A stretch of 8,869 bases of DNA from an uncultured Clostridia bacterium (GCA_937912045.1 CALDPI010000227.1:1-8869); one strand, 5' to 3'; shown: positions 1-6,436, counted from the first letter of the stretch. The notes: a model not told the origin generated them from the letters alone. Program-made: numbers and translations.

Positions 1-301
1 ACTCCCTTGTGCGCTCAAACACCAATATATCTTTAGGGTCCTCAACCACGCAAATGGTGGAGCGGTCACGCGTTTCGTCCGAGCAGATAGGGCACACGTC
101 CATATCGGTCAGGCATTGACAGTGTGAGCAGAAATGGATTTTTTCTCTCGCGTCGGTCAGCGCACGTGCAAAAGCCTCTGCGCGCTCCTTCGGCTGTGTG
201 AGAATGTGAAAGGCAAGGCGCTGTGCCGTTTTTTTGCCAATCGACGGCAGACGCTCAAACTGGTTTATAAGCTCCGCCAGGGGAGCAATGTTATACGCCA
301 T
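1..301 (-). CDS. recR: Recombination protein RecR, N-terminal part (runs off left edge)
   Basis: The first 100 codons of RecR are present, reading leftward; the rest lies outside the window. RecR works with RecF and RecO in recombinational repair, helping load RecA at gaps. The translation shows the N-terminal helix-hairpin-helix (residues 18-34, LPSIGKKTAQRLAFHIL), then a four-cysteine zinc finger with C58, C61, C70 and C73 in the C-x2-C-x8-C-x2-C spacing typical of RecR. The Toprim domain begins at ICVVEDPKD (about residues 83-91). The ATG at 301-299 starts one base after the ybaB stop codon (TAATATG), so translational coupling is likely; no strong independent ribosome binding site is visible. 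It is the last visible gene of the SRP RNA-dnaX-ybaB-recR operon. Identification is secure; only completeness is unknown. Confidence 0.96.
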   Translation of the reverse strand, partial: MAYNIAPLAELINQFERLPSIGKKTAQRLAFHILTQPKERAEAFARALTDAREKIHFCSHCQCLTDMDVCPICSDETRDRSTICVVEDPKDILVFERTRE

Positions 302-302
302 A

Positions 303-641
303 TTACATCAACCCCGGAATGTTGAGTCCACTTGTAATCGCGCTCATCTCATTGTCGGAGGTGCGCTTTGCATTTTCAATGGCCTCGTTAACGGCAACGG
401 TTACGAGGTCCTCAAGCATCTCCGAATCGTCGGGGTCAACCGCCTCGGGCTTAATTTTCAGCGAACGGATTTTATAGCTTCCGTCAATCGTAACGGTGAC
501 AACTCCGCCACCTGAAGACGCGGTGTATTCGCGTGTTTCAAGGTCCTGCTGCAGTGCCGCCATATCCTCCTGCATTTTCTGTGCCTGCTTGAGCATGGCG
601 TTCATGCTCTGTCCGTTTCCTCCGGGAATTCTGCATTTCAT
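303..641 (-). CDS. ybaB: YbaB/EbfC family nucleoid-associated DNA-binding protein
   Basis: This small protein of 112 residues belongs to the YbaB/EbfC family, which forms dimers that bind DNA and associate with the nucleoid. It is nearly always encoded between dnaX and recR, as here. Visible family features are the N-terminal helix MLKQAQKMQEDM followed by a second amphipathic stretch, the central beta segment GGGVVTVTIDGSYKIRSLKI, and the acidic PEAVDPDDSEMLEDLV helix start. I chose the ATG at 641-639 because GGAG (plus positions 650-653) lies 8 bases upstream and clostridial homologues begin MK-R-P. A TTG at 659-657 would add six residues but lacks a good ribosome binding site. It begins shortly after the dnaX stop and ends one base before recR. 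The exact cellular role is not settled for the family. Confidence 0.93.
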   Translation of the reverse strand: MKCRIPGGNGQSMNAMLKQAQKMQEDMAALQQDLETREYTASSGGGVVTVTIDGSYKIRSLKIKPEAVDPDDSEMLEDLVTVAVNEAIENAKRTSDNEMSAITSGLNIPGLM

Positions 642-660
642 AGTGGTTTCTCCAATCAAA

Positions 661-2259
661 CTATTTGTTCATTAAATCAAGCTTTTCAGCAAAGGCTAAA
701 AGCGGGTCTGTTTTGGCCTTTGCCTCGTCTTTTCTGTGGTAGGGTCCAATGTTATAGCTTCTGCCCAGCCCCTCAGCAATGGCACGCTTTAGGGTCTCCT
801 TGTTGTGTGGCGAGCCGTTCATAATGCCGCGCAGCTGAGAGTTGTCACTCTCAATCAGCAGATGGTCGTTTTTAATGTAAGCGCGTGAGCCGCGAAGTAC
901 ACTGCACATCAAGGGGTTAACCTTTGAAAGCACGGTTAAAATTTCGTTCCATTCCTTAATAGGCGTGTCGTCGCCACTCTTCATAGGCTTTTGCTCGGGC
1001 GCTTCTTCTGTCGGTGCGTCGTCATCAAGCGGTGGTGGTACCTCTTCATCCTCAATTACAGGTGGTGCTTCTTCTGCCACCGTGGCTTTGGGCTCTTGCG
1101 GTGTGTGCTCTGCAAGGGCAACGGGTGCGCCGTTTTCAAGTGCCTCAATCCTTTTTTCAAGCGCCTGCAAATCGCTGACAAGACGGGGAGAACACAGCTT
1201 AATGAGTGCCATTTCCATCTCACAGCGGCGGTTGGCATTTTTCATTCTCGGCACGGTTTGCTGCAACAAATCAAGCGCATAAACAATATCTTTAAGGTTA
1301 TAAAGGCGTGCCTGCTTTGCAAGCTGCTCATACTCGCGCTTGGAGCATACAATCGGCTTGTTTTCTAAGGATACCGTCTTCATAATCATCAAGTTGCGGT
1401 AGTGAGAAATAAGCTCGGTAAGCAGACGAGCCATATCAATAGAGGAGCTGTAAAGCTTGTCAATAAGCATAATGGCTTCCTCTGTTTTACATTCGCGAAT
1501 GTAGTCGCAAAGGGAGAAAAGATAGTCCTTTCCCGCCATACCGCAAACCTCGCTCACAAGCTGCTCGGTAATTTCACTTCCTGCGGCGGCAGAGAGGTCT
1601 AAAAGTGAAAGCGCATCGCGCATACCGCCGTCCGCAATAGAGGCAATCAGCATGGCTGCATCCTCTGTCAGAGAAAGGCCCTCTTTTTCGCACACGTCAA
1701 ACAGTCTCTTGCAGATATCCTTGTGGTCAATTCGCTTGAAATCAAAGCGCTGACAACGCGACAAAATCGTCGCAGGCAGCTCATTAACCTCGGTGGTGGC
1801 AAGAATGAAAATAACGTGTGCAGGCGGCTCCTCAAGCGTCTTAAGCAGGGCGTTAAATGCCGCCTTTGAAAGCATGTGCACCTCGTCGATAATATAAACG
1901 CGGTATTTTGCCGAAGCAGGCGTAAAGGTAATCTGGTCGCGCAGCTCTCTGACGTGGTCAACGCCGTTGTTGGAGGCCGCGTCGAGCTCTACAATATCCA
2001 TAACCTCGCCCGATAGAATAGAACGGCAGGCTGCACATTCACCGCACGGGTCGCCGTTTTGCAGATTGTCACAGTTGACCGCACGCGCGAGAATTTTGGC
2101 ACAGCTCGTCTTTCCCGTTCCGCGAGTACCCGTGAAAAGATACGCATGGGAGAGCTTGCCCTTTGACAGTTCGTTTTTAAGGGTTTCGGTAATATGACCC
2201 TGACCGACAACGTCGGAAAACGTAAGAGGTCTGTATTTTCTGTATAATGCCTGATACAT
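661..2259 (-). CDS. dnaX: DNA polymerase III subunit gamma/tau
   Basis: DnaX is the ATPase of the replicative clamp loader; its C-terminal region holds the polymerase core and links it to the helicase. The 532-residue product starts MYQALYRKYRP, the family signature. Walker A GTRGTGKTS is at 44-52. A zinc site is formed by C63, C72, C75 and C78. Walker B with DE at 125-126 lies in VYIIDEVHML, sensor 1 is ATT near 154-156, and the SRC motif with its arginine finger is at 167-169. A Pro/Glu/Asp-rich linker spans about 376-425, followed by a tau-like C-terminal domain. Length is normal for Gram-positive DnaX. The ATG at 2259 follows AAGGGTGA. It sits just downstream of the SRP RNA and is probably co-transcribed with it, because no terminator is visible between them. 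No canonical slippery heptamer in the right phase was found, so a separate gamma form by frameshifting is not supported. Confidence 0.98.
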   Translation of the reverse strand: MYQALYRKYRPLTFSDVVGQGHITETLKNELSKGKLSHAYLFTGTRGTGKTSCAKILARAVNCDNLQNGDPCGECAACRSILSGEVMDIVELDAASNNGVDHVRELRDQITFTPASAKYRVYIIDEVHMLSKAAFNALLKTLEEPPAHVIFILATTEVNELPATILSRCQRFDFKRIDHKDICKRLFDVCEKEGLSLTEDAAMLIASIADGGMRDALSLLDLSAAAGSEITEQLVSEVCGMAGKDYLFSLCDYIRECKTEEAIMLIDKLYSSSIDMARLLTELISHYRNLMIMKTVSLENKPIVCSKREYEQLAKQARLYNLKDIVYALDLLQQTVPRMKNANRRCEMEMALIKLCSPRLVSDLQALEKRIEALENGAPVALAEHTPQEPKATVAEEAPPVIEDEEVPPPLDDDAPTEEAPEQKPMKSGDDTPIKEWNEILTVLSKVNPLMCSVLRGSRAYIKNDHLLIESDNSQLRGIMNGSPHNKETLKRAIAEGLGRSYNIGPYHRKDEAKAKTDPLLAFAEKLDLMNK

Positions 2260-2283
2260 ACTGTCACCCTTTCAAAATTAATC

Positions 2284-2424
2284 AATGCGTACTAAAGTGT
2301 ACGAACAGACCGATTTACTGCAGCGCATAGGACTTCCGCTTAATGCTGCTCGGTTCCCCGCCTGACATGGTTCACGGGGCCCCATCGCACAGGACCCGCC
2401 TGTTCGCACGCTTCGGTACGCATT
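2284..2424 (-). ncRNA. ffs: Signal recognition particle RNA (bacterial small SRP RNA, 4.5S-like)
   Basis: Read on the minus strand, this stretch contains the diagnostic helix 8 of SRP RNA. GTCAGG and AGCAGC face each other as the asymmetric/symmetric loop elements, capped by a GGAA tetraloop (2357-2354) closed by CGG/CCG. The flanks GTGAACCAT and ATTAAGCGG closely resemble those of Bacillus scRNA. The ends pair: AATGCGTAC at 2424-2416 matches GTACGCATT at 2292-2284, and the helix continues inward through CGTGCGAACAG and CTGTTCGTACA. The RNA is therefore about 141 nt. This is between the 114-nt E. coli form and the 271-nt Bacillus form, and I see no room for an Alu domain. Together with Ffh it targets membrane and secreted proteins to the translocon. 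The 5' end agrees with the promoter placed 7-8 bases upstream. Confidence 0.95.
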
Positions 2425-2431
2425 TTTACAT

Positions 2432-2460
2432 ATTATAATATATTTTTTTAATATTTACAA
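2432..2460 (-). promoter_or_regulatory. Sigma-A-type promoter for SRP RNA-dnaX-ybaB-recR
   Basis: On the minus strand the -35 element TTGTAA (2460-2455) and the perfect -10 element TATAAT (2437-2432) are separated by exactly 17 bases. A start about 7 bases downstream falls at 2425-2424, precisely the 5' end predicted from the SRP RNA terminal helix. That independent agreement makes the call strong. Confidence 0.85.
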
Positions 2461-2476
2461 TAGTTTTCAAAAAATA

Positions 2477-2505
2477 TTGTAATTCCGTGCGGAAAAAGTT
2501 ATAAT
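2477..2505 (+). promoter_or_regulatory. Sigma-A-type promoter for the divergent plus-strand operon
   Basis: TTGTAA (2477-2482) and TATAAT (2500-2505) are separated by 17 bases. The predicted start near 2512 gives a leader of about 30 bases before the ATG at 2542, with CGGAGGAA (2530-2537) as a strong ribosome binding site. The element pair is identical to that of the divergent SRP promoter, and the two -35 boxes are only 16 bases apart. Confidence 0.8.
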
Positions 2506-2541
2506 ATTTATTAATGTATCAAATTTAACGGAGGAATAAGT

Positions 2542-3207
2542 ATGGAAAGAGTAAAAATCAGTTCGCTTTATGATTTGTCGCATACGCTTGCGGGAGAATA
2601 TCTTTCGGGCTATACGTACCCGTGGGAAGCGCTGGGCGGCATAGGCGATTTTATAACGGCTCTCGGAAAAGGGCTTGACCCCGACCTTTATGAGGACCGC
2701 GGCAATAACGTTTGGGTTGCCAAAAGCGCAAAGGTTGCCCCCACAGCATTCCTCGGCGCCAACTGCATAATCGACGAGGGTGCAGAGGTAAGACATTGCG
2801 CATTCATTCGCGGCAACGCCCTTGTGGGTAAAAATTCGGTTGTCGGCAATTCGACTGAGCTTAAAAACGTAATCCTTTTTGATAACGTTCAGGTGCCGCA
2901 CTATAACTACGTGGGCGATTCAATCCTCGGTTACCGTTCACATATGGGCGCAGGCTCCATAACCTCAAACGTAAAATCGGATAAAACCCTCGTTGTTATA
3001 AACGTCGAGGGCAACAAATACGAAACGGGAATTAAAAAAATCGGTGCAATGCTGGGCGACTGTGTTGAGGTTGGCTGTGGCTCGGTTTTGAATCCCGGCA
3101 CAGTAATCGGCAAAAATTCTAATATATATCCGCTTTCCTCTGTCCGCGGCTTTGTTGGGGAGAACAGCATTTATAAAAAGCGCGGCGAAATTGCAGAAAA
3201 GCATTAA
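2542..3207 (+). CDS. GlmU-like left-handed beta-helix (hexapeptide repeat) protein, putative sugar-nucleotide/acyltransferase
   Basis: The 221-residue product is built mostly of hexapeptide repeats that fold as a left-handed beta-helix, running from about residue 57 (NVWVAKSAKVAPTAFLGANC) to 205. The stretch PHYNYVGDSILG (119-130) followed by GAGSITSNV (136-144) matches the C-terminal acetyltransferase half of GlmU, where the equivalent histidine (here H120) is the catalytic base for acetyl transfer to glucosamine-1-phosphate. The N-terminal 55 residues are not a nucleotidyltransferase: there is no G-x-GTRM uridylyl-binding motif, so this is not GlmU itself. A stand-alone acyltransferase acting on a sugar phosphate or nucleotide sugar is an inference. 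It is the first gene of a five-gene operon, has its own promoter and a strong ribosome binding site, and is followed 12 bases later by the NUDIX gene. Confidence 0.85.
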   Translation: MERVKISSLYDLSHTLAGEYLSGYTYPWEALGGIGDFITALGKGLDPDLYEDRGNNVWVAKSAKVAPTAFLGANCIIDEGAEVRHCAFIRGNALVGKNSVVGNSTELKNVILFDNVQVPHYNYVGDSILGYRSHMGAGSITSNVKSDKTLVVINVEGNKYETGIKKIGAMLGDCVEVGCGSVLNPGTVIGKNSNIYPLSSVRGFVGENSIYKKRGEIAEKH

Positions 3208-3219
3208 TCGGGGTACAGT

Positions 3220-3684
3220 ATGGAAAAATGGGATATTTTAAATTCCCGTGGTGAGCCTACAGGCAGACGTATAAATCGTGGCAGACGGGCAATTCTCCGC
3301 TCGGGCGAGTATCATTCGGTCGTGCACATCTGGATAATTGACAGCACAGGCAGATTGTTAATCCAACGACGGAGCGAAAAGAAGCATCTGATGCCGGGCG
3401 AATGGGCGGCAACGGGTGGCGCCACCATAGCGGGCGAAACCCCCTTTGCCTCCGCAAGACGTGAACTGTATGAGGAGCTTTCCATCTATTCGGATGAGCG
3501 AAGCCTTAAAAAGATTGCAACCATCAAACGCAGAAATTCCATTCTCACAATATGGAAGATTAAAAAGGACGTGCCGGTTGCGGCACTCAGACTGCAAAAG
3601 AGCGAGGTTGCAAAGATGAATTTTACAAGGCGGAAAAGGAATATTATGAACAAAACGCACCTTTGCTTGCAGGCGTTCAAATAG
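3220..3684 (+). CDS. NUDIX hydrolase, C-terminus disrupted by a frame change
   Basis: The reading frame encodes a NUDIX pyrophosphohydrolase of the kind that begins MEKWDILNSRGEPTG and carries YHSVVHIWII and LLIQRRS-K-LMPGEWAATGG. The NUDIX box fits G-x5-E-x7-REUxEE-x-GU with G67, E73, R81, E82, E85 and E86; the usual glycine near its end is serine (S88). Such proteins cleave X-linked nucleoside diphosphates; the clostridial subgroup's substrate is unknown to me. The family pattern holds to about residue 132 (LQKSEVAK), after which this frame gives a basic, unrelated tail and stops at 3684. The natural C-terminal end (DGKYHNYGREYFDIVFGAL) is found in another frame up to 3839. The ATG at 3220 is preceded by GGGG (3210-3213). 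The catalytic box is complete, so some activity is conceivable, but the gene is best treated as broken or mis-sequenced. Confidence 0.8.
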   Translation: MEKWDILNSRGEPTGRRINRGRRAILRSGEYHSVVHIWIIDSTGRLLIQRRSEKKHLMPGEWAATGGATIAGETPFASARRELYEELSIYSDERSLKKIATIKRRNSILTIWKIKKDVPVAALRLQKSEVAKMNFTRRKRNIMNKTHLCLQAFK

Positions 3685-3839
3685 AATATTATAAGGCACT
3701 TTTAGAAACTCCTTTTAGGGCAGAGCTTGAAAAAATGATTGAGGACGGAAAGTACCACAACTACGGAAGAGAATATTTTGATATTGTTTTTGGTGCGCTT
3801 TATGAGCAAGAAGAGGATAAAGCGCTGAAGGAGATTTAG
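3615..3839 (+). pseudogene. Out-of-frame continuation of the NUDIX gene, with an intervening M3-peptidase-like stretch
   Basis: This frame is shifted relative to the upstream NUDIX frame. It is open from before 3615 (its first codons here read GAT GAA TTT) to the TAG at 3837-3839. Its last part, ELEKMIEDGKYHNYG followed by REYFDIVFGAL, is what NUDIX proteins of this type normally end with, so it belongs to the gene at 3220. Its first part, DEFYKAEKEYYEQNAPLL and IEYYKALLETPFRAELE, is about 35 residues longer than the gap expected. From memory it resembles the N-terminal region of M3-family oligoendopeptidases (the E-Y-ALL-x-FR-ELE pattern). The resemblance is my recollection, not a search result. 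The downstream gene's ribosome binding site AAGGAG (3828-3833) lies inside its final codons, so translation to 3839 would couple to the next gene. Confidence 0.55.
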
Positions 3840-3840
3840 T

Positions 3841-4746
3841 ATGAGCTTATCGGTTGAGGGACAGAAATGCCCCGTATGCCACGCATACCTTTTTGATGAT
3901 GAGGATATAGTATATTGCGCTGTTTGCGGCGCGCCGCACCACAGGGATTGCTACAATGCCGTTGGACATTGCGCCTTGGAGGATAAGCACGGCACACCAG
4001 AGCAGTATGATGCTTCCCTTTATAAAAGAGAGGAAGAAACGGAAGAACCGAAAGAGGAGCAGAAAGAAGAGCCTGCACAGCGCTGCAGATTCTGCGGTAA
4101 CGAGATAACGGGCGATGCAAACTTCTGCCCACATTGCCGCGCCCCGCGTGATGCCGCCACGGTAAACCCGTTTGGCGATATAAAAAAGGACTCGGTTCTT
4201 GAGGGTGTCACAGCAGAGGAGCTTGCACGCTTTACAATGCTCAACCCCTCGCGCTATGTTAAAAAGTTTTTTGCACTTGATAGTAAAAACCGCACCTCTT
4301 GGAACTGGGCAGCCTTTCTCTTCCCGTGTGAGTGGTCGCTTTACCGCAAATGCTACAAATCGGGAATTTTAATGGGTATATTACTTATAGCGGCAATGCT
4401 GCTGACCCTTCCGCTGGAGCGTGCAATGTCACAATTCGTGCTGGAGGACGCAAGCTATCAGCAGGTGATGGCAACACTGCTTGAAAACACCGACAAAATC
4501 GGGATTTTACCTGCGCTTCTTTCCCTGCTTGGCGGTGCACTGCAGCTTGGGGTGCGCATCTTCGCAGGACTCTTTGGCGACTATATCTATCGCGGCACCG
4601 CGATTGAGCGCATAAAGGAAATTAATAAAACCGATGGCGACAAGGCAGAGCTTTACCGTAAAGCAGGCGGCGTTAACGTTCTTTTGTTCTTTGCCGCATA
4701 TATAGTGAAAAGTTATCTGCCGTATGTGATTTTAATGTTTTTATAG
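3841..4746 (+). CDS. Membrane protein with RING-like finger, zinc ribbon and DUF2628-like transmembrane region
   Basis: The 301-residue product begins with a cysteine/histidine cross-brace module: C10, C13, C26, C29, H33/H34, C37, H43 and C44. This layout matches prokaryotic RING finger family 1. A charged linker rich in Glu and Lys (62-79) leads to a zinc ribbon with C82, C85, C96 and C99. The C-terminal half is membrane-embedded: a Trp/Phe-rich SWNWAAFLFPCEWSLYRK region (153-170), then hydrophobic segments near 174-192, 222-246 and 278-300, resembling DUF2628. The zinc modules are probably cytoplasmic. Function is unknown; the RING-like fold does not by itself imply ubiquitin-type ligase activity in bacteria. 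AAGGAG ends 7 bases before the ATG. It is followed 9 bases later by a shorter relative, which suggests duplication and a shared role. Confidence 0.8.
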   Translation: MSLSVEGQKCPVCHAYLFDDEDIVYCAVCGAPHHRDCYNAVGHCALEDKHGTPEQYDASLYKREEETEEPKEEQKEEPAQRCRFCGNEITGDANFCPHCRAPRDAATVNPFGDIKKDSVLEGVTAEELARFTMLNPSRYVKKFFALDSKNRTSWNWAAFLFPCEWSLYRKCYKSGILMGILLIAAMLLTLPLERAMSQFVLEDASYQQVMATLLENTDKIGILPALLSLLGGALQLGVRIFAGLFGDYIYRGTAIERIKEINKTDGDKAELYRKAGGVNVLLFFAAYIVKSYLPYVILMFL

Positions 4747-4755
4747 GAGAATACT

Positions 4756-5568
4756 ATGAGCGATAAGGTAAAAATTTGTAACGAGTGTAACACCGTTAAC
4801 GAATACGATTATAAATATTGCAAAAACTGCGGTGCTTGTTTACCGCAAGAGCAGGAAAACGAAAACGGAGGCGCCCAAAGCGCATATAATGCATACAACC
4901 CGTACACCGCACAGGCATCCTATATGACGGACGAGATTGACGGTGTTAAAACCGACGACCTCGTACGTTTTGTCGGCAGCAGCAGCGACAAAATTGTGCC
5001 CAAGTTTGTCGCAATGGCTGTGGGCGGCCGCAAAACCTCTTGGTGCTGGCCTGTGTTTATTTTGACCTTTTTGTTTGGCCTTTGCGGTGCGGCTTTCTGG
5101 TTTTTATATCGCAGAATGTATAAATGGGGCATAGCCTTGCTTGCAGCCTCGCTTATATTGTCGGCGGCAAAAACGGTGGTCACCGTCAACACGATGGAGG
5201 GCTTTATCGGCGGCTATTTCGATGCCCTCGAAAACTATACTGTAAACGGCGATGACGCACAGCTTCAAAGCGACCTTATGACACTCCTTACGGGCGACGA
5301 GCTTATGAGCGCTTCGCTCGTTTCAAACCTGTTTAACGCAGGTCGTATGGCAATTTCGGTTCTGGCGGCACTCTTTGCGCTGTACATATATAAAAGCCAC
5401 GCGGTACAAAAAATCAAGTCCTTCGGCAGACCGCTGTCGGATATGGAGCTTATGCTGTCTGGCGGCACCTCGGGTGGCGCAATGGCGATTGGAATAGTCC
5501 TTTACGGAATGGCATCTGCCACGCTTTCGGTGATAATGATAATATCGTTTTTGGCGGTGCTTCTATGA
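4756..5568 (+). CDS. Zinc-ribbon, DUF2628-like membrane protein, paralogue of the upstream gene
   Basis: The 270-residue product has an N-terminal zinc ribbon (C8, C11, C22, C25) and a low-complexity Asn/Tyr/Ala linker (36-55). The membrane part has hydrophobic segments near 98-117, 123-140, 196-213 and 241-268. It shares with the preceding protein a block following the linker (L-RF, K-FV/FA, then SW-W--F, LYR--YK-G) and a YIY(R/K)--A--KIK motif after the third segment, so the two are paralogues. This one lacks the RING-like module. AGGAGA (4745-4750) overlaps the upstream stop codon and sits 5 bases before the ATG. The 3' end overlaps the HAD gene by four bases (ATGA). No catalytic residues are recognisable; a structural, sensing or envelope role is possible, but nothing in the sequence decides it. 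Confidence 0.78.
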   Translation: MSDKVKICNECNTVNEYDYKYCKNCGACLPQEQENENGGAQSAYNAYNPYTAQASYMTDEIDGVKTDDLVRFVGSSSDKIVPKFVAMAVGGRKTSWCWPVFILTFLFGLCGAAFWFLYRRMYKWGIALLAASLILSAAKTVVTVNTMEGFIGGYFDALENYTVNGDDAQLQSDLMTLLTGDELMSASLVSNLFNAGRMAISVLAALFALYIYKSHAVQKIKSFGRPLSDMELMLSGGTSGGAMAIGIVLYGMASATLSVIMIISFLAVLL

Positions 5569-6242
5569 AATACACCACCCTTTTATTTGACAACGACGAT
5601 ACGCTGATGGATTTTCTCGATGCCGAGCGCCAGGGCATAGAGCGCACCTTTCTTGCAAATAATATTCCGTACACGGAAGAATTGCTTAAATCCTACAGCG
5701 CAATAAATCTGAGCCTTTGGAAACGCTTTGAAAAGGGCGAAATCGAAAAGGATAAGATATACACAGAGCGTTTCAGACTGTTTTCGGAAAAGCATAATAT
5801 ACCACTTGATGCAGAAAAAATTGCTAAAGAGTATTTCAGCAACCTGCAGTACGGACACAAGTGCATAGACGGCGCGTATGAATTGCTGTCGGACCTTCAC
5901 ACGAAGTATGATATATATGTAATAACCAACGGCGAAAGCAACACCCAGGCAAAACGCATTAAGGATTCGGGACTTTTGCCGTTTTATAAGGGCGTTTTTG
6001 TGTCTGAAAAGACGGGTTACCAAAAACCGCATATTGAATATTTTAATTATGTGTTCGCGCGTATAAACGAAAAGGATAAATCAAAAATATTGGTAATCGG
6101 TGATTCGCTGACGTCGGATATACAGGGCGGCATAAACGCAGGACTTGACACCTGCTGGTACAACCCAAAGGGCGCAACCAGCGGCAGTTTTGTCCCAACG
6201 TATGAAATACACAAGCTGGAAGAACTTTATAATTGTCTTTAA
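5565..6242 (+). CDS. HAD-superfamily phosphatase, YjjG-like (putative pyrimidine 5'-nucleotidase)
   Basis: The 225-residue protein has all HAD motifs: motif I FDNDDTLMDF with nucleophile D9 and acid/base D11, motif II T121 in VITNGES, motif III lysine K154 in YQKPHIEYF, and motif IV GDSLTSDI with D180 and D185. The DDTL-DF start, the helical cap between about 15 and 95, and the overall length fit the YjjG/YfnB subgroup. In E. coli that group removes phosphate from pyrimidine nucleoside monophosphates, including damaged or non-canonical ones. Substrate here is inferred from subgroup resemblance only; other HAD phosphatases are possible. The ATG overlaps the TGA of the preceding gene and the ribosome binding site is poor, so expression probably depends on translational coupling. 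It ends the operon, with its stop codon forming the edge of the terminator hairpin. With the NUDIX gene it gives the operon two nucleotide-hydrolysing enzymes. Confidence 0.88.
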   Translation: MKYTTLLFDNDDTLMDFLDAERQGIERTFLANNIPYTEELLKSYSAINLSLWKRFEKGEIEKDKIYTERFRLFSEKHNIPLDAEKIAKEYFSNLQYGHKCIDGAYELLSDLHTKYDIYVITNGESNTQAKRIKDSGLLPFYKGVFVSEKTGYQKPHIEYFNYVFARINEKDKSKILVIGDSLTSDIQGGINAGLDTCWYNPKGATSGSFVPTYEIHKLEELYNCL

Positions 6243-6267
6243 AAACACTGCCTCGGCAGTGTTTTTT
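6241..6267 (+). terminator. Rho-independent terminator of the left plus-strand operon
   Basis: AACACTGC (6244-6251) pairs with GCAGTGTT (6256-6263) around a CTCG loop, followed by a T-run to 6267. An A-run at 6241-6245 faces the T-run, extending the stem. It directly follows the HAD stop codon. Confidence 0.88.
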
Positions 6268-6303
6268 GGCACTAAAAAATAAAAATCACAAGTGAGCATT
6301 TGA

Positions 6304-6330
6304 GAGAAAACGGGAGAAAACGAGAGAAAA
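6304..6330 (+). repeat. Three 10-base tandem units GAGAAAACG(G/A), phased A-tracts
   Basis: GAGAAAACGG (6304), GAGAAAACGA (6314) and GAGAAAA (6324, running into a longer A-run) repeat with an exact 10-base period. This places A-tracts about one helical turn apart about 45-70 bases upstream of the rplM -35 box. Such phasing can bend DNA; a role at the promoter is inference. Confidence 0.6.
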
Positions 6331-6373
6331 AAAGAGCTCGCGGATTATAAATTAAAATTCTCAAAAAAAGGTG

Positions 6374-6402
6374 TTGACAAGTGTCGCCAGCTATGATATT
6401 AT
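6374..6402 (+). promoter_or_regulatory. Strong sigma-A-type promoter of rplM
   Basis: The perfect -35 TTGACA (6374-6379) is followed after 17 bases by -10 TATTAT (6397-6402). TG at 6394-6395 gives an extended -10 (TGaTATTAT). A7 (6363-6369) and further A/T-rich sequence lie just upstream, as in promoters with an UP element. The predicted start near 6409 leaves a leader of about 28 bases. Confidence 0.88.
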
Positions 6403-6436
6403 ATCAAGGCTCGAAAAAAATACGGAGGTTTAGTTT

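Noticed and set aside
657..659. TTG start for ybaB, giving 118 residues.
   Set aside because: The ATG at 641 has GGAG at good spacing and gives the usual family N-terminus; the TTG has neither.
1151..1157. A six-A run plus G on the minus strand in dnaX, resembling the E. coli gamma/tau slippery heptamer.
   Set aside because: The codons are GAA AAA AGG, so the run is in the wrong phase for the X-XXY-YYZ rule (E. coli reads GCA AAA AAG), and it is too short for obvious transcriptional slippage.
965..1368. Open plus-strand frames opposite dnaX (for example 965-1282 and 991-1368).
   Set aside because: They mirror the repetitive Pro/Glu/Ala linker of DnaX on the other strand (Ser/Gly/Ala-rich or Cys/Trp-rich products), lack ribosome binding sites and match no family I recognise.
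2467..2901. A 144-residue minus-strand frame opposite the beta-helix gene.
   Set aside because: It overlaps a clearly coding gene and its promoter and has no ribosome binding site; it is a shadow of the hexapeptide-repeat codons.
3841..4746. A ubiquitin-ligase-like system based on the RING-like finger.
   Set aside because: No E1, E2, ubiquitin-like or deubiquitinase gene is in the window, and prokaryotic RING-like fingers are often plain zinc-binding modules.
5583..6032. A 149-residue minus-strand frame opposite the HAD gene.
   Set aside because: The plus strand carries all four HAD motifs; the reverse frame has no recognisable domain or start signal.
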